64,000 bases of DNA from an uncultured Alphaproteobacteria bacterium (GCA_903822175.1 CAIJOB010000040.1:286059-350058), one strand, 5' to 3'; positions 17,986 through 27,643 are shown, counted from the stretch's first letter. Numbers and translations are program-made. The notes: generated from the letters alone by a model not told the origin.

Positions 17986-18624
17986 ATGCAGAGGATCGCC
18001 CTGATCAACTACGGGTCGGGCAACCTTCGCTCGGCCGAAAAGGCCCTGATCCGCGCCGCGGACGGGAAGAGCGAAATCGTGGTCACCGACGACCCCGACG
18101 TCATCGCCGACGCCGACCGCATCGTGCTGCCGGGCGTCGGCGCGTTCGCCGCCTGCATGGCCGCCTTCGAAGCGCGGCCCGGCGTCTCCGAGGCCCTGAC
18201 CGAAGCGGTGCACGGCAAGGGCGCGCCGTTCCTGGGCATCTGCGTCGGCATGCAGCTCCTGGCCTCCCGCGGCCTGGAGTTCGGCGAGACCCCGGGCCTC
18301 GACTGGATCGGCGGCGATGTGCGCAAGCTTGAGGCCGGCGGCGATCCTGCGATCAAGATCCCGCACATGGGCTGGAACAGCCTGACCGGCGTCGCCGATC
18401 ACCCGTTGTTCGGCGGCCTGCGAAACGAGCAGCCGATCTATTTCACCCACTCCTTCGCCTTTTTCCCCAAGGACGAACGCGATGTGGCGGCCTATGTGGA
18501 GCATGGCGAGCGGTTCCCCGCGGCCGTGGCGCGGGGCAATGTGGCCGGCGTGCAGTTCCACCCCGAGAAATCGCAAGCCGTCGGCCTCGATCTTCTCGCG
18601 CGCTTCCTGGAGTGGCGACCGTGA
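17986..18624 (+). CDS. hisH: imidazole glycerol phosphate synthase, glutamine amidotransferase subunit
   Basis: The 212-residue class I amidotransferase delivers ammonia from glutamine to HisF. The nucleophile is Cys86 in LGICVGMQLL, and the other triad residues are His192 and Glu194 in VQFHPEKS. It opens as MQRIALINYGSGNLRS, the usual HisH start; the frame is open for 13 further codons that overlap hisB and were left out. The stop TGA overlaps the hisA start. Confidence 0.96.
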   Translation: MQRIALINYGSGNLRSAEKALIRAADGKSEIVVTDDPDVIADADRIVLPGVGAFAACMAAFEARPGVSEALTEAVHGKGAPFLGICVGMQLLASRGLEFGETPGLDWIGGDVRKLEAGGDPAIKIPHMGWNSLTGVADHPLFGGLRNEQPIYFTHSFAFFPKDERDVAAYVEHGERFPAAVARGNVAGVQFHPEKSQAVGLDLLARFLEWRP

Positions 18625-19343
18625 TCCTCTACCCCGCCATCGATCTGAAGGACGGCCAGTGCGTGCGCGTCGTGCACGGCGACCTTTCCACCGCCACGGT
18701 GTTCAACACCTCGCCCGGCGCCCAGGCGCGGGCCTGGGCTGACGGTGGCTTCCACTGGATCCATGTGGTCGACCTGAACGGCGCGGTCGCCGGCGCCGCG
18801 GTGAACCAGGCCGCTGTCGAGGAAATCCTCAACGCGGTCTCGGTGCCCGTGCAGCTGGGCGGCGGAATCCGCACGCTGGCCGACATCGAAGGCTGGATCG
18901 AGGCGGGCGTTTCCCGCGTGATCCTGGGCACCGTCGCCGTGCGGGACCCGCAGATCGTGCTGGAGGCCGCCAAGGCCTGGCCCGAACAGATCGCCGTCAG
19001 CGTCGACGTGCGAAAGGGCAAGGTCGCGGTGCAGGGTTGGACCGAGGACAGCGATCTGGACGCCATCACCGTGGCCAAGCGCTTCGAGGATGCGGGCGTC
19101 AGCGCGCTGATCATCACCGACATCGACCGCGATGGCACGACCATGGGCTTCAACGTCGAGGCCTTCGGGGCCATCGCCGACGCTGTGGCCATTCCGGTGA
19201 TCGCGGCCGGTGGTCTCGCCACGGTCGACGACATCGTGCGGCTAAAGGCCCGCAAGGGAACCGAGATCGCCGGCGCCGTGCTGGGCCGCGCGCTCTACAA
19301 CGGCGACATCGTGCCCGACGCCGCCTTGAAGGCCGCCGCATGA
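18621..19343 (+). CDS. hisA: phosphoribosylformimino-5-aminoimidazole carboxamide ribotide isomerase
   Basis: The (beta/alpha)8-barrel enzyme isomerises ProFAR to PRFAR. The start is a GTG either at 18621, a 4-base GTGA overlap with the hisH stop that opens as [13 protein letters not shown] like most HisA proteins, or at 18612. I prefer 18621 (240 residues). The catalytic Asp residues lie in AIDLKDG near the N terminus and TDIDRDGT at about residue 165-175. [11 protein letters not shown] and [11 protein letters not shown] are the phosphate-binding halves. Confidence 0.95.
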   Translation: MILYPAIDLKDGQCVRVVHGDLSTATVFNTSPGAQARAWADGGFHWIHVVDLNGAVAGAAVNQAAVEEILNAVSVPVQLGGGIRTLADIEGWIEAGVSRVILGTVAVRDPQIVLEAAKAWPEQIAVSVDVRKGKVAVQGWTEDSDLDAITVAKRFEDAGVSALIITDIDRDGTTMGFNVEAFGAIADAVAIPVIAAGGLATVDDIVRLKARKGTEIAGAVLGRALYNGDIVPDAALKAAA

Positions 19344-20113
19344 CCTTGCGCGTGCGCGTCATTCCCTGCCTGGACGTCAAGGACGGCCGGGTGGTGAAGG
19401 GCGTGCAGTTCGTCAGCTTGCGCGACGCCGGCGACCCGGTGGAGCAGGCCCGCGCCTATGACGCCGCCGGCGCCGACGAGCTGATGTTCCTCGACATCAC
19501 CGCCAGCCACGAGAACCGCGGCACGATCCTCGATGTGGTCGCCCGCACCGCCGACGTCTGCTTCATGCCGCTGTCGGTCGGCGGCGGCATCCGCAAGGTC
19601 GAGGACGCGCGCCGCCTGCTGCTGGCCGGCGCCGACAAGATCTCGATCAACACCGCCGCGGTCGAGAACCGCGACCTGATCGCCGCCTGCGCCGACGCCT
19701 TCGGCAGCCAGGCCACGGTGGTCGCCATCGACGCCAAGCGCGCGCCGGACGGCCAGTGGCGGGTGTTCACCTACGGCGGGCGCACCGACACCGGCCTCGA
19801 CGTCGTCGACTATGCGGCCGAGGCGGTCGCGCGCGGGGCCGGCGAGATCCTGCTAACCTCCATGGACCGCGACGGCGCCAAGACCGGCTATGACCTCGAA
19901 CTCCTGAAGGCAGTCAGCTCGGCGGTCTCGGTGCCGGTGATCGCGTCCGGCGGCGCGGGCAATGCGCAGCACATGGTTGAGGCCGTCACCGGCGGCGGGG
20001 CGGACGCGGTGCTGGCCGCCTCGATCTTCCACTTCGGCGAGGTGTCGATCGGCGAGGTCAAACGCGCCATGGCCGACGCCGCCATCCCGGTCCGCCTGAC
20101 GGAGGCCGCATGA
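19340..20113 (+). CDS. hisF: imidazole glycerol phosphate synthase, cyclase subunit
   Basis: The 257-residue barrel closes the imidazole ring using ammonia from HisH and releases AICAR. It opens with [20 protein letters not shown] and carries [16 protein letters not shown] and [12 protein letters not shown] as phosphate loops. The catalytic Asp residues lie in CLDVKDG and [13 protein letters not shown]. The ATG overlaps the hisA stop by four bases (ATGA), and the same arrangement links it to hisE. Confidence 0.97.
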   Translation: MTLRVRVIPCLDVKDGRVVKGVQFVSLRDAGDPVEQARAYDAAGADELMFLDITASHENRGTILDVVARTADVCFMPLSVGGGIRKVEDARRLLLAGADKISINTAAVENRDLIAACADAFGSQATVVAIDAKRAPDGQWRVFTYGGRTDTGLDVVDYAAEAVARGAGEILLTSMDRDGAKTGYDLELLKAVSSAVSVPVIASGGAGNAQHMVEAVTGGGADAVLAASIFHFGEVSIGEVKRAMADAAIPVRLTEAA

Positions 20114-20433
20114 GTCGTTTTGCTGAGGTCCTGGGGCGCCTCGTCTCGACTATCGAGAGCCGTAAGGGTGGAGAGGTGTCGACGTCCTATACTGCCAAGC
20201 TGCTGACAGACCCGTCGCTGGCGGCGAAGAAGCTCGGCGAGGAGGCGGTCGAGGCGGTGATCGCCGCGACCCAGGGCGACAAGGATGCGCTCGCGGGCGA
20301 GAGCGCGGACCTGATCTACCACTGGCTGGTGGTGCTGGCCGCCGCCGGGGTGTCGCTGGACGAGGTGGCGGCGAAGCTCGAGGCCCGCGAGGGGACCTCG
20401 GGCCTGGCCGAAAAGGCCTCGCGCAAACCTTAG
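20110..20433 (+). CDS. hisE: phosphoribosyl-ATP pyrophosphatase
   Basis: The 107-residue all-helical MazG-like protein hydrolyses phosphoribosyl-ATP to phosphoribosyl-AMP. It has [28 protein letters not shown] (with the EExxE metal-binding helix) and the second acidic helix [18 protein letters not shown]. It is free-standing, as usual in alphaproteobacteria. Its ATG overlaps the hisF stop by four bases. A palindromic repeat follows directly after its stop. Confidence 0.96.
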   Translation: MSRFAEVLGRLVSTIESRKGGEVSTSYTAKLLTDPSLAAKKLGEEAVEAVIAATQGDKDALAGESADLIYHWLVVLAAAGVSLDEVAAKLEAREGTSGLAEKASRKP

Positions 20434-20541
20434 TTCCTCCCCTTCGGGGGAGGTGGCGCGAAGCGCCGGAGGGGGCTTCCGCTCAGACCTAGGAGGACCC
20501 CCTCAGTCAGCTTCGCTGACAGCTCCCCCTAAGGGGAGCAA
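20434..20541. repeat. long palindromic intergenic repeat (copy 2)
   Basis: This fills the gap between hisE and the convergent smr gene. Its arms begin TTCCTCCCC and end GGGGAGCAAC. Read on the other strand it is nearly identical to copy 5 at 32331-32437, including TCCTCCTAGGTCTGAG at the centre. Confidence 0.85.
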
Positions 20542-20542
20542 C

Positions 20543-21049
20543 TTAGCTCCGCGCCTTGCGCTTCAGGGCCACGTAGAGAGCGCCTTCGCCGCCGTGGTGG
20601 CGGGCGGCGTCGGAGATGCCGGCGACGATGTGGGCCAGATGCGGGGCGGCGAGCCATTCGGGCGCGCGGCGTTTGAGGACGCCGTCGCCCTGGACGCCCT
20701 TGCCGGTGATCACCAGCACCGCGCGCCAGCCCTCGTGGAACGCCTGCGTGAGGAAGCCTTCGAGCACGGCCCGCGCGCGGACCTGATCCATCCCATGCAG
20801 GTCGAGGCGGGCGCCGATGTCCTCGCGCTCGCGGGCGATGCGGTGGCGGCGGTTGGGCTCGATGGCGTCGAGCTGTTCGCGGAGCTTGGCCTTAAGCTCG
20901 GCGGGCTTCGGTGGGGCAATGCGCGCGGCGGTCTCGTGCTTGGCGGCTTCCTGGCGGGCGGTGGGCGTGCCGCGGCCGGGCAGGGGGTGCACCGTCGAAG
21001 AGACCATGCCCCAGATGTGCCGTTCTTCCGGTTTCAGCGGCCGTTTCAC
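20543..21049 (-). CDS. Smr/MutS2-type domain protein
   Basis: The 168-residue protein has a C-terminal Smr domain (about residues 80-168) with the signature LDLHGMDQVRARAVLEGFL and the nucleic-acid-binding turn VLVITGKGVQG. The N-terminal half is a charged linker. Smr domains nick or bind DNA, or act on RNA in ribosome rescue; which applies is unknown. Its start overlaps the mltA stop by four bases, so translation is coupled. Confidence 0.88.
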   Translation of the reverse strand: MKRPLKPEERHIWGMVSSTVHPLPGRGTPTARQEAAKHETAARIAPPKPAELKAKLREQLDAIEPNRRHRIAREREDIGARLDLHGMDQVRARAVLEGFLTQAFHEGWRAVLVITGKGVQGDGVLKRRAPEWLAAPHLAHIVAGISDAARHHGGEGALYVALKRKARS

Positions 21050-22212
21050 GGGGCGGCGTCCTTCGGGACCAGCCGGTAGAGCCGCAGCGTGTGGCGCACC
21101 CGGCCGGCTTCCGAGCCCGCCGCCGTGCCCTGACCCATGAACAGGTCGGCGCGGACGTCGCCCTTGATCGCGCCGCCGGTGTCGAGCGCCATGGCCAGGC
21201 GCCGATAGGCCGGGAAGGCGCCGGCCAGGATCGGCGACGACGCGTCGACCCAGTAGAATTCGCCCATCTGATGGAAGCCGGGATCGATGGCCAGCGACCG
21301 GCCGCCGGGCAGGGGCACATTGGCCGAGCCGACCGGCGGCCTGCCGTCGTCGGGCGCCAGGCTGAAGAAGGCGTAGCGCGGATTGAGCCGCATGATCGCG
21401 TCGGCATCCGGTCCCCGGTGGGCGGCGAGCCAGGCGCGGATCGCCTCGGCGGAAATCCCGTCGGTGGGGAGCAGGCCCCGGTCGCGCATAGGATTGGCGA
21501 CGCCGACGAAGGGCCGGCCATTGTTGCCGGCGTAGAGCGACTTCATCCGCTTGCCGTCATCGAAGGTCAGGACGCCGGAGCCCTGGATCTGCAGGAAGAA
21601 CAGGTCCTCCGGCCGCATCCAGGCCAGCGGCTTGCCGGCCGGCAGCGCCTCGATCGCTGTGCGGTCAAGGTAGGGGTTCTGCGTCGTGTCGCCGAGGTCG
21701 GCGGGCTTGGCGCGGACGGGTGCGGTGAACTCGTCGTCGGGTCGGTGGCGGGCCGGATATTCCGGCGCGAAATAGGCGGTCAGCACGCCCTCACCATGGG
21801 TCTGTTCGGCGCGGAAGTGGGCCTCGAAGAAGCGTTTGGACTGGTCGCGGTCGAGAGGGCCGATGGCGCGGGCGTCGCGGCAGATCTGCGCCAGGGCCGG
21901 ATCGCGCGCTGCCCCGCAGGTGTCGCGGTAGGCGGCCAGCGCGGCGGCGTGGTCCTCGCTCTCCCAGCCGCGCAGGGCGGTCAGCGGCAGGAGGCGATCG
22001 GTCGGGACCTCGGGTTCGGCGGGGCGGGATGGGTGCTGTTGCTCAGCGGGCCTCGGCGCCGGGCGATAGGCCGGCGGTCGCGGCGCGGGGCGTTGTTCGG
22101 ACCGGGGTTCGCTTCGGCGCTGATCGACGGGCGCCGGACCCATCGGCGGGGTCGAGGCGCAGGCGGCCAGGATGAGCGCAGTCAGGGCCGCGCCGAGAAC
22201 GCGCCCCCGCAC
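21046..22212 (-). CDS. mltA: murein transglycosylase A (MltA family lipoprotein)
   Basis: The 388-residue protein begins with a lipoprotein signal (ALTALILAACAS, with the lipobox LAAC) followed by a proline-rich linker. The catalytic part (about residues 90-385) has LTAYFAPEYPARHRP, YLDRTAIEALPAGKPLAWMRPEDLFFLQIQGSG and FYWVDASSP, characteristic of MltA. It cleaves peptidoglycan glycan strands from the outer membrane side. It sits between timA-like and smr, a common alphaproteobacterial order. Confidence 0.92.
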   Translation of the reverse strand: MRGRVLGAALTALILAACASTPPMGPAPVDQRRSEPRSEQRPAPRPPAYRPAPRPAEQQHPSRPAEPEVPTDRLLPLTALRGWESEDHAAALAAYRDTCGAARDPALAQICRDARAIGPLDRDQSKRFFEAHFRAEQTHGEGVLTAYFAPEYPARHRPDDEFTAPVRAKPADLGDTTQNPYLDRTAIEALPAGKPLAWMRPEDLFFLQIQGSGVLTFDDGKRMKSLYAGNNGRPFVGVANPMRDRGLLPTDGISAEAIRAWLAAHRGPDADAIMRLNPRYAFFSLAPDDGRPPVGSANVPLPGGRSLAIDPGFHQMGEFYWVDASSPILAGAFPAYRRLAMALDTGGAIKGDVRADLFMGQGTAAGSEAGRVRHTLRLYRLVPKDAAP

Positions 22213-22219
22213 GAAGTCT

Positions 22220-22843
22220 CTAAGCCTCCGCGGCGTCGACGTGGATCAGCAGCCAGTTCGGGTCGCGGCTCTTCAGATGCCGCTCGAAGGTCCAGAGCTC
22301 GGCGGTGCGCCGGTCCTCGACGCCTTCGCCTTCCGGGCCCTTGGTGCGGCTGCGGAATTCGGCGAGGAAACGGACAGTCACTCGCGCCAGGTCAGCGCCC
22401 AGCACCTCGGCCTTTTCCAGGTCGGCGCGGGGCGGATGGCTGAATTCCACGGTCTCGGTGCGGTTTTCGGCCTCGCGGGCGGCGATGGCGGTGTCGAAGC
22501 CGGCCATCACCGGCGGGGCGAGCAGGCCGCGCAGCTGGGTGCGGTCGCCGGCGGCGAAGGCCTTGACGATCATCTCATAGGCGCCCTTCGCGCCGCCGAG
22601 GAAGCGGCTGACGTCGAAGCTGGGATCGCTGGCCTTGACGGCGGCGAGGCCGGTGAGGGCGACGCCCTCGGCGGCCTCGGCCTGCTGGCCGGTCTCACTG
22701 ACCCGTTCCAGCGGCGCGGCCGTGGCCGGCACGGCGGGACTATCTTCCGGTTGGCGGCCCACGCGTCGGCCCAGCACCGCATAGAGCTGGTAAAGCACGA
22801 TGGCGGCGAGGCCTGCGAGAATGATCAGCTCAAGCACGGGCAA
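22220..22843 (-). CDS. Tim44/TimA family adaptor protein
   Basis: The protein has one N-terminal membrane segment (LELIILAGLAAIVLYQLY) and a C-terminal Tim44-like domain (about residues 75-205) with PSFDVSRFLGGAKGAYEMIVKAFAAGD and a final ELWTFERHLKSRDPNWLLIHVDA. I chose a TTG start at 22843 because GGAAGG lies seven bases ahead and the protein then begins directly at its membrane helix (207 residues). The only alternative is another TTG at 22915. Bacterial Tim44-like proteins are membrane adaptors of unclear function. The mltA start follows after eight bases. Confidence 0.8.
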   Translation of the reverse strand: MPVLELIILAGLAAIVLYQLYAVLGRRVGRQPEDSPAVPATAAPLERVSETGQQAEAAEGVALTGLAAVKASDPSFDVSRFLGGAKGAYEMIVKAFAAGDRTQLRGLLAPPVMAGFDTAIAAREAENRTETVEFSHPPRADLEKAEVLGADLARVTVRFLAEFRSRTKGPEGEGVEDRRTAELWTFERHLKSRDPNWLLIHVDAAEA

Positions 22844-23032
22844 AGACAGGCCTTCCAAGGTTCGGCGGTCGGGCCGCTTTAGGCCAATATAGGCGCAACC
22901 CCCATATAGACCCAAGCAACGCCCACGTCAGGGCCAGCGTTGCATGGCCGCAAACGCCATGTTAGCCCGCCGGCCGACAGATACGAAAAGACGCGAACCC
23001 TTCGCAGTCTCACCACGGATTCAAGCCGAACT

Positions 23033-23524
23033 ATGACCGATACCGACGCTGGCGCCGGCGCCCCCGAGACCACCGCTCCGCAAGACGGCGGCGGCATCCG
23101 CATCCTCGCCCAGTTCATCCGCGATCTCTCCTTCGAGAACCCGCATGCGCCGGAAAGCCTGCGCGGCGGCGCCGCCCAGCCGCAGATCGACCTCGGCGTC
23201 GAGATGAACGCCCGCAGCCGCGAGGACGGCTTCTACGAAGTCGACATCAAGCTGTCGGCCAAGGCCAACCGCGAGGAGGGCGCGATCTTCGTGGTCGAGC
23301 TGCTCTATGGCGGCGTCTTCCAGATCGCCGGCGTCGCGGCGGAAGACCTGGAGCCGGTGCTGCTCATCGAGTGCCCGCGCTACCTGTTCCCGTTCGCCCG
23401 CAAGATCATCGCCGACGTGACCTCGGACGGCGGCTATCCGCCCTTCATGCTCGACCCCATCGACTTCGCCGGCGTCTACGCGACGCGCAAGGCGCAGGAA
23501 GCCGAGCAGGTCGGACACGCTTAA
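23033..23524 (+). CDS. secB: protein-export chaperone SecB
   Basis: The 163-residue tetrameric chaperone keeps precursor proteins unfolded and passes them to SecA. Recognisable parts are [47 protein letters not shown], and [40 protein letters not shown], which contains the SecA-binding and peptide-binding strands. The start at the ATG after CCGAACT gives an acidic N terminus typical of alphaproteobacterial SecB. It is divergent from timA with a 189-base gap and has dnaQ convergent downstream, as in Caulobacter. Confidence 0.95.
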   Translation: MTDTDAGAGAPETTAPQDGGGIRILAQFIRDLSFENPHAPESLRGGAAQPQIDLGVEMNARSREDGFYEVDIKLSAKANREEGAIFVVELLYGGVFQIAGVAAEDLEPVLLIECPRYLFPFARKIIADVTSDGGYPPFMLDPIDFAGVYATRKAQEAEQVGHA

Positions 23525-23528
23525 GAGG

Positions 23529-23676
23529 TCATCCCTCCTCTTTAGGGGAGGGTGGCCGAGGCGAAGCCGAGGTCGGGTGGGGGTTTGTGGGCCAGAACTC
23601 CGACGTCCGCGCTTGAGCGCGAGTCCCCCACCCTGATCGCTGCGCGATCTGTCCCTCCCCTAAAGAGGAGGGATGA
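23529..23676. repeat. long palindromic intergenic repeat (copy 3)
   Basis: The ends TCATCCCTCCTCTTTAGGGG and CCCCTAAAGAGGAGGGATGA are perfect 20-base inverted copies. A GAGTC (GANTC) lies at 23621-23625. The stretch CCTGATCGCTGCGCGATCTG is shared with copy 11 at 57273-57417. It fills the gap between convergent secB and dnaQ. Confidence 0.88.
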
Positions 23677-23679
23677 TTT

Positions 23680-24387
23680 CTACACCCCAAACTTCTTCCA
23701 GAGGTCGTCGCTTTTCACGACGTCGCGGATGAAGCTGGCGTGGATCTGGCGCTCTTCGTCGGTGGAGCGGGGCGCCAGCGGGCGCGGGCGCACGCCGTAT
23801 TCGTTGCGGGTCGCGGCGTGGACGGCGGCGGCCATGGCGACCGAGCTGGTCAGCTCCAGGCGGCGTTCGCGGCCGCCCTTCAGTTCCAGATAGACCGCGG
23901 CCAGCAGCTTGGCGTCGACCAGGGCGCCGTGCTTCTCGCGCTCGCTGAGCGAGATCTTGAAGCGCTTGCAGAGCGCATCCAGCGAATTGTGCATGCCCGG
24001 AAACCGCACGCGCGCCAGGCCGAGCGTGTCGATCCAGCGGCTTTCGTGCAGCGGGTGGCGGTTCACCACGCCTAGCTCGTGATTGATGAAATTGCGGTCG
24101 AAGGCGGCGTTGTGGGCGATCAGCGGCGCGTCGCCGCAGAATTCGAGGAAAGCGTCGACCACCTCGGGATGCTCGAACCGCGGCTTACCCCGCAGGAACG
24201 CGCCCGAAAGCCCGTGCACCCGCTCGGCGTCCGGCGGCATGTCGCGGCAGGGGTCGATATAGGTGTGGAAACTGCGGCCGGTCGGGATGAAGTCGTCGAT
24301 TTCCAGGCAGGCGATTTCCACCAGGCGGTGGCCCTGGGTGGGCTCAAAGCCGGTGGTTTCCGTGTCGAGGACGATCTCGCGGGCCAT
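23680..24387 (-). CDS. dnaQ: DNA polymerase III epsilon subunit (3'-5' proofreading)
   Basis: The 235-residue exonuclease has all three Exo motifs: DTETTG (residues 8-13), HNAAFDRNF (about residue 96), and HGALVDAKLLA (about 155) with the H-x4-D arrangement of DnaQ. The C-terminal tail after about residue 180 is the polymerase-binding part. It is the last gene of the minus-strand unit ppsR-maf-aroE-coaE-dnaQ, 60 bases after coaE. Confidence 0.95.
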   Translation of the reverse strand: MAREIVLDTETTGFEPTQGHRLVEIACLEIDDFIPTGRSFHTYIDPCRDMPPDAERVHGLSGAFLRGKPRFEHPEVVDAFLEFCGDAPLIAHNAAFDRNFINHELGVVNRHPLHESRWIDTLGLARVRFPGMHNSLDALCKRFKISLSEREKHGALVDAKLLAAVYLELKGGRERRLELTSSVAMAAAVHAATRNEYGVRPRPLAPRSTDEERQIHASFIRDVVKSDDLWKKFGV

Positions 24388-24447
24388 GGCCCTTGATGCG
24401 CCCGTTCGGCGCTCGAATTCAACTGGCGAACGGTCGCTGGCCCCCTC

Positions 24448-25062
24448 TTACCTGTTGGAAGAAGGTCTGCGCTGTGGATCGCGCATCACGGCGATGATCT
24501 CGGCCACCTGTTCCCGGGCCGGCTCCAGGCCGCGCGAGGTGTCGACCACGAAGTGGGCGCGGGCGCGCTTTTCGGCGTCGGCCAGCTGCTGGGCGAGGAT
24601 GGCGTCGAGGCGGTCCGGCGTCATGCCCTCGCGGGCCAGCACCCGCTCGCGCTGCATGTCGGCGGGCGCGCTCGCCACCACCACCGCGTCGACATTGGCG
24701 TGGCCGCCGGTCTCGAACAGCAACGGGATGTCCAGCACCACCATGTCGGCGCCGTCGGCCTCGGCTTTCGCGAAAAAGCCGATCCGGTCGCGGCCGACCA
24801 GCGGGTGGACGATGGCGTTCAGGCGTTTCAGCTCGTCGGGCTTCCCCAGCACGGCGTTTCGCAGCGCCTCGCGGTCGACCCGGCCGTCCTTGATCACGCC
24901 AGGAAAGGCCGCGCCGACCGGCTCCACGCCCGCGCCGCCCGCGTCGTAGAGATCGTGCACCGCGGCGTCGGCGTCATAGACCGGCACGCCGGCCTCGCGG
25001 AACATGGCCGCGGTCGTCGACTTCCCCATGCCGATGGAGCCGGTCAGCCCGATCAGGATCAT
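24448..25062 (-). CDS. coaE: dephospho-CoA kinase
   Basis: The 204-residue P-loop kinase adds the last phosphate in coenzyme A synthesis. It has [16 protein letters not shown] (Walker A, residues 6-21), [10 protein letters not shown] (substrate Asp), and [13 protein letters not shown]. The start overlaps the aroE stop by four bases (ATGA-type overlap). Confidence 0.95.
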   Translation of the reverse strand: MILIGLTGSIGMGKSTTAAMFREAGVPVYDADAAVHDLYDAGGAGVEPVGAAFPGVIKDGRVDREALRNAVLGKPDELKRLNAIVHPLVGRDRIGFFAKAEADGADMVVLDIPLLFETGGHANVDAVVVASAPADMQRERVLAREGMTPDRLDAILAQQLADAEKRARAHFVVDTSRGLEPAREQVAEIIAVMRDPQRRPSSNR

Positions 25063-25904
25063 GGCCTAAGCGCCTGCAGCGCGATGGCGCGGACATCGAG
25101 GTCCGCCGGCGGCGGCGCGCCATAGAAGGCTTCGAACGAGGGCCGCGCCTGGCCGATCAGCATGGCCAGGCCATCGACGGTCGGGCGGCCGAGCGCCTTG
25201 GCTGCGCTGAGGAACGGCGTGACCAGCGGCTTGTAGACCATGTCCATGACCACGCAGCCCTCCGGCGTCACGGCCAGCGGGAAGGTCGGCGTGCTGTCGT
25301 CGGCGAGGCCGGCGGAGGTGGCGTTGATCACCGCGGTCACGCCGTGGAACGCCGTTTCCGCGTCGGCGAGCGCGAACGCCTCGCCGCCCAGGTCGGCGAC
25401 CAGGGCCTGGGCGCGGCTGAGCGAGCGGTTGATTACCCGCACCTGCGGGCAGCCGGCGTCGAGGAAGGCGGCCGCCGCGCCCCGCGCCCCGCCGCCCGCG
25501 CCCAGGATCGCCACCGGGCCCGCCGCCGGATCGAACCCCGGCGCCTGCTCGGCGAAGGCGGCCAGCAGGCCCAGGCCATCGGTGTTGTCGGCGGTGACCC
25601 GGCCGTCCTGGAAAATCAGCAGATTCGCCGCCTGGGCGCGGCGGGCGCGGGGATTCACCCGGTCGGCCGCCGCCAGGGCGTCGGATTTGAAGGGCAGGGT
25701 GACGTTCAGGCCGCGAAACGAGGTGGCTTTCAGACCCTCGACGAGGCGGCGGAATCCGCCGTCCATCCCCTCCAGCGCCACATAGACCCCGTCGATCCCG
25801 GCGGCTTCCAGCCAGGCGTTGTGCAGGATCGGGCTGAGCGAATGGGCGATCGGGCTGCCGACGACGCCAGCCACGGCGGTCTTTCCGGTGATGGCGCGGC
25901 TCAT
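25059..25904 (-). CDS. aroE: shikimate dehydrogenase
   Basis: The 281-residue NADPH enzyme reduces 3-dehydroshikimate. It shows the substrate loop [13 protein letters not shown], the catalytic Lys in [12 protein letters not shown], the DNTDGLGL motif, and the dinucleotide fold [16 protein letters not shown]. The C terminus [20 protein letters not shown] is typical. It overlaps both maf and coaE by four bases, so the unit is translationally coupled. Confidence 0.95.
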   Translation of the reverse strand: MSRAITGKTAVAGVVGSPIAHSLSPILHNAWLEAAGIDGVYVALEGMDGGFRRLVEGLKATSFRGLNVTLPFKSDALAAADRVNPRARRAQAANLLIFQDGRVTADNTDGLGLLAAFAEQAPGFDPAAGPVAILGAGGGARGAAAAFLDAGCPQVRVINRSLSRAQALVADLGGEAFALADAETAFHGVTAVINATSAGLADDSTPTFPLAVTPEGCVVMDMVYKPLVTPFLSAAKALGRPTVDGLAMLIGQARPSFEAFYGAPPPADLDVRAIALQALRP

Positions 25905-26494
25905 GGCGTCAGGATCCCGCGCCGACGCAGCAGATCGAGGAGGCCCATCAAGGGCAGGCCCAGGATGGTGAAATAGTCGCCCTCGATCTTCGAGAACAGC
26001 TGCACGCCCAGCCCCTCCAGCCGGTAGCAGCCCACCGACCCCAGCGCCGCCTCGCCCTCGGCGGCCAGGTAGTCCTCGAGGAACGCGTCGGAAAAGTCTC
26101 GCATCCGCAGCGTCGCGCTCTGGGTCTCGCGCCAGGTCACCGCGCCGCCCTGGGCGACGACCACCGCCGAATGCAGCATGTGCGGCTTGCCGCGCAGCAG
26201 CTTGAGCCGTTCGCGGGCCTCTTCGACCGTCTCGGCCTTGTCGTAGAGCTGGCCCTGGAATTCCAGGGTCTGATCGGCGCCGATCACCAACTCCGGCCGT
26301 CCGGCCGACACCGCCAGGGCCTTGTCCTCCGCCAAAGCCTCGGCGATCTGGCGCGGATTGGCCTTTTTCGCCAGCAGCGCGGTTTTCGCGACCTCTTCGT
26401 CGACGCCGGAGCCGACGGCCTCGTAGGGCACACCCGCGCCGTCGAGCACCGCGCGGCGCGTCACGCTCTTCGAGGCCAGGATCAGACCCGTCAC
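25901..26494 (-). CDS. maf: Maf family nucleoside triphosphate pyrophosphatase
   Basis: The 197-residue Maf fold has [22 protein letters not shown] at the N terminus, [15 protein letters not shown] (with the catalytic Asp) around residue 72, and [36 protein letters not shown] at the C terminus. Maf proteins hydrolyse dTTP, UTP or modified nucleotides. The ALGSVG reading differs from the canonical A-G-x-Y of YhdE/YceF types, so I do not assign the subgroup. It overlaps ppsR and aroE by four bases each. Confidence 0.92.
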   Translation of the reverse strand: MTGLILASKSVTRRAVLDGAGVPYEAVGSGVDEEVAKTALLAKKANPRQIAEALAEDKALAVSAGRPELVIGADQTLEFQGQLYDKAETVEEARERLKLLRGKPHMLHSAVVVAQGGAVTWRETQSATLRMRDFSDAFLEDYLAAEGEAALGSVGCYRLEGLGVQLFSKIEGDYFTILGLPLMGLLDLLRRRGILTP

Positions 26495-27342
26495 CCGAGG
26501 ACCTCGACCTGGCCGTGGCCGCCGTGCAGCAGGTTCAGCACCGCGGCGGCGGTTTCCTCGACCGAGCGGCGGGTCACGTCGATCACCGGCCAGCCCTGGC
26601 GCTCGTAGAGCCGGCGCGCCTGGACGATCTCGTCGCGCACGGCGTCCACGTCGATGTAGGTGCTTTCGCGGTTTTCCTTAAGGCTGAGCAGGCGGTTGCG
26701 GCGGATCTGGATCAGCCGGTCCGGCGAGATCGACAGGCCGACGACCAGGGTGCTCTTCAGATTGAACAGCTTTTCCGGCGGCGGGCGGCCCGGCACCAGC
26801 GGCACATTGCCGGCGCGGACGCCCCGGTGGGCCAGGTAGATGCAGGTCGGGGTCTTGGAGGTCCGCGACACGCCGACCAGGATCACGTCGGCCTGTTCCA
26901 GGTCCTGGCCGCCCTGGCCGTCGTCGTGGCCGATGGCGTAGTTCAGCGCGTCCATGCGGTTGAAATAGTCGTTGTCGAGCCGCAGGTGCGCGCCGACCCG
27001 GCTGGTGGTCGTGTAGCCGAGGTAGCGCGACATGGCCGAGACCAGCGGGTCCAGCGCCGGGATGCAGGGCATGTCGAGCTTGCGGCAGCCTTCCTCCAGC
27101 GCCTCGCGCAGGCCGTCGTCGACGATGGTGTGGATGACGACGCCCGGCGCCTCCTCGATGTCGCCCAGCGCCCGGTCCAGCTGGCGCTGGGAACGGACCA
27201 GCGCGTAGATGTGCTCGATCGGCAGGACATTGTCGAAGCGGGCGCAGACTGCGCGCGCCATGGCGTTCAGCGTCTCGCCGGTGGAGTCGGACACCAGGTG
27301 GACGTGGAAGTAGGTGGCGAGCTTCGGGGCGGTCGTGGTCAC
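26491..27342 (-). CDS. ppsR: PEP synthase/PPDK regulatory protein (DUF299 kinase-pyrophosphorylase)
   Basis: The 283-residue protein has the DUF299 pattern: [20 protein letters not shown] at the N terminus, the kinase P-loop [19 protein letters not shown] (about residue 155), and a C-terminal [19 protein letters not shown]. Members reversibly phosphorylate and inactivate pyruvate phosphate dikinase or PEP synthase. This is the family called RP001 next to the Caulobacter origin. The start is a GTG. The gene heads the minus-strand unit leading away from the 514-base gap ahead of hemE. Confidence 0.93.
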   Translation of the reverse strand: MTTTAPKLATYFHVHLVSDSTGETLNAMARAVCARFDNVLPIEHIYALVRSQRQLDRALGDIEEAPGVVIHTIVDDGLREALEEGCRKLDMPCIPALDPLVSAMSRYLGYTTTSRVGAHLRLDNDYFNRMDALNYAIGHDDGQGGQDLEQADVILVGVSRTSKTPTCIYLAHRGVRAGNVPLVPGRPPPEKLFNLKSTLVVGLSISPDRLIQIRRNRLLSLKENRESTYIDVDAVRDEIVQARRLYERQGWPVIDVTRRSVEETAAAVLNLLHGGHGQVEVLG

Positions 27343-27350
27343 GAGCAGCC

Positions 27351-27359
27351 TTATCCAAA
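27351..27359 (+). promoter_or_regulatory. DnaA box (TTATCCAAA)
   Basis: It matches the consensus TTATCCACA at eight of nine positions, eight bases outside the ppsR start codon and inside the predicted origin. Confidence 0.5.
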
Positions 27360-27478
27360 AAAGCCTGGGGACGATTCCTGTGGAGCAGTCTTAGCGAACA
27401 CCGGCCGGAATGGGGATAGATCGCGTGCGTCGGGCGGTCGCGCACTGTCCCCATGTATGGACGGGACGAAAAGCGCCG

Positions 27479-27493
27479 TTAACGGAGGGTTAA
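27479..27493 (+). promoter_or_regulatory. CtrA box 1 (TTAA-N7-TTAA)
   Basis: TTAA-CGGAGGG-TTAA is a perfect match to the CtrA consensus with exact seven-base spacing. In Caulobacter, CtrA bound to such sites in Cori blocks initiation in swarmer cells. Confidence 0.8.
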
Positions 27494-27588
27494 CCCACCG
27501 GCGCGGGGCCCGGTGGAAAGCCTGCCACTGAGTTGTCGACAGGGCGCCGCGCCGGACCGGCGGCGCCTGGCTGCCGTCCCCCAAGGTC

Positions 27589-27603
27589 TTAACGAAAGCT
27601 TAA
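27589..27603 (+). promoter_or_regulatory. CtrA box 2 (TTAA-N7-TTAA)
   Basis: TTAA-CGAAAGC-TTAA is a second perfect match, 110 bases from the first. Two exact matches within 125 bases of GC-rich sequence are very unlikely by chance. Confidence 0.8.
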
Positions 27604-27634
27604 TTCCATCAGGGGGCTTGGCCGGACATCCCCG

Positions 27635-27643
27635 CTATCCACA
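27635..27643 (+). promoter_or_regulatory. DnaA box (CTATCCACA)
   Basis: It matches TTATCCACA at eight of nine positions, 32 bases after CtrA box 2. Confidence 0.55.
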
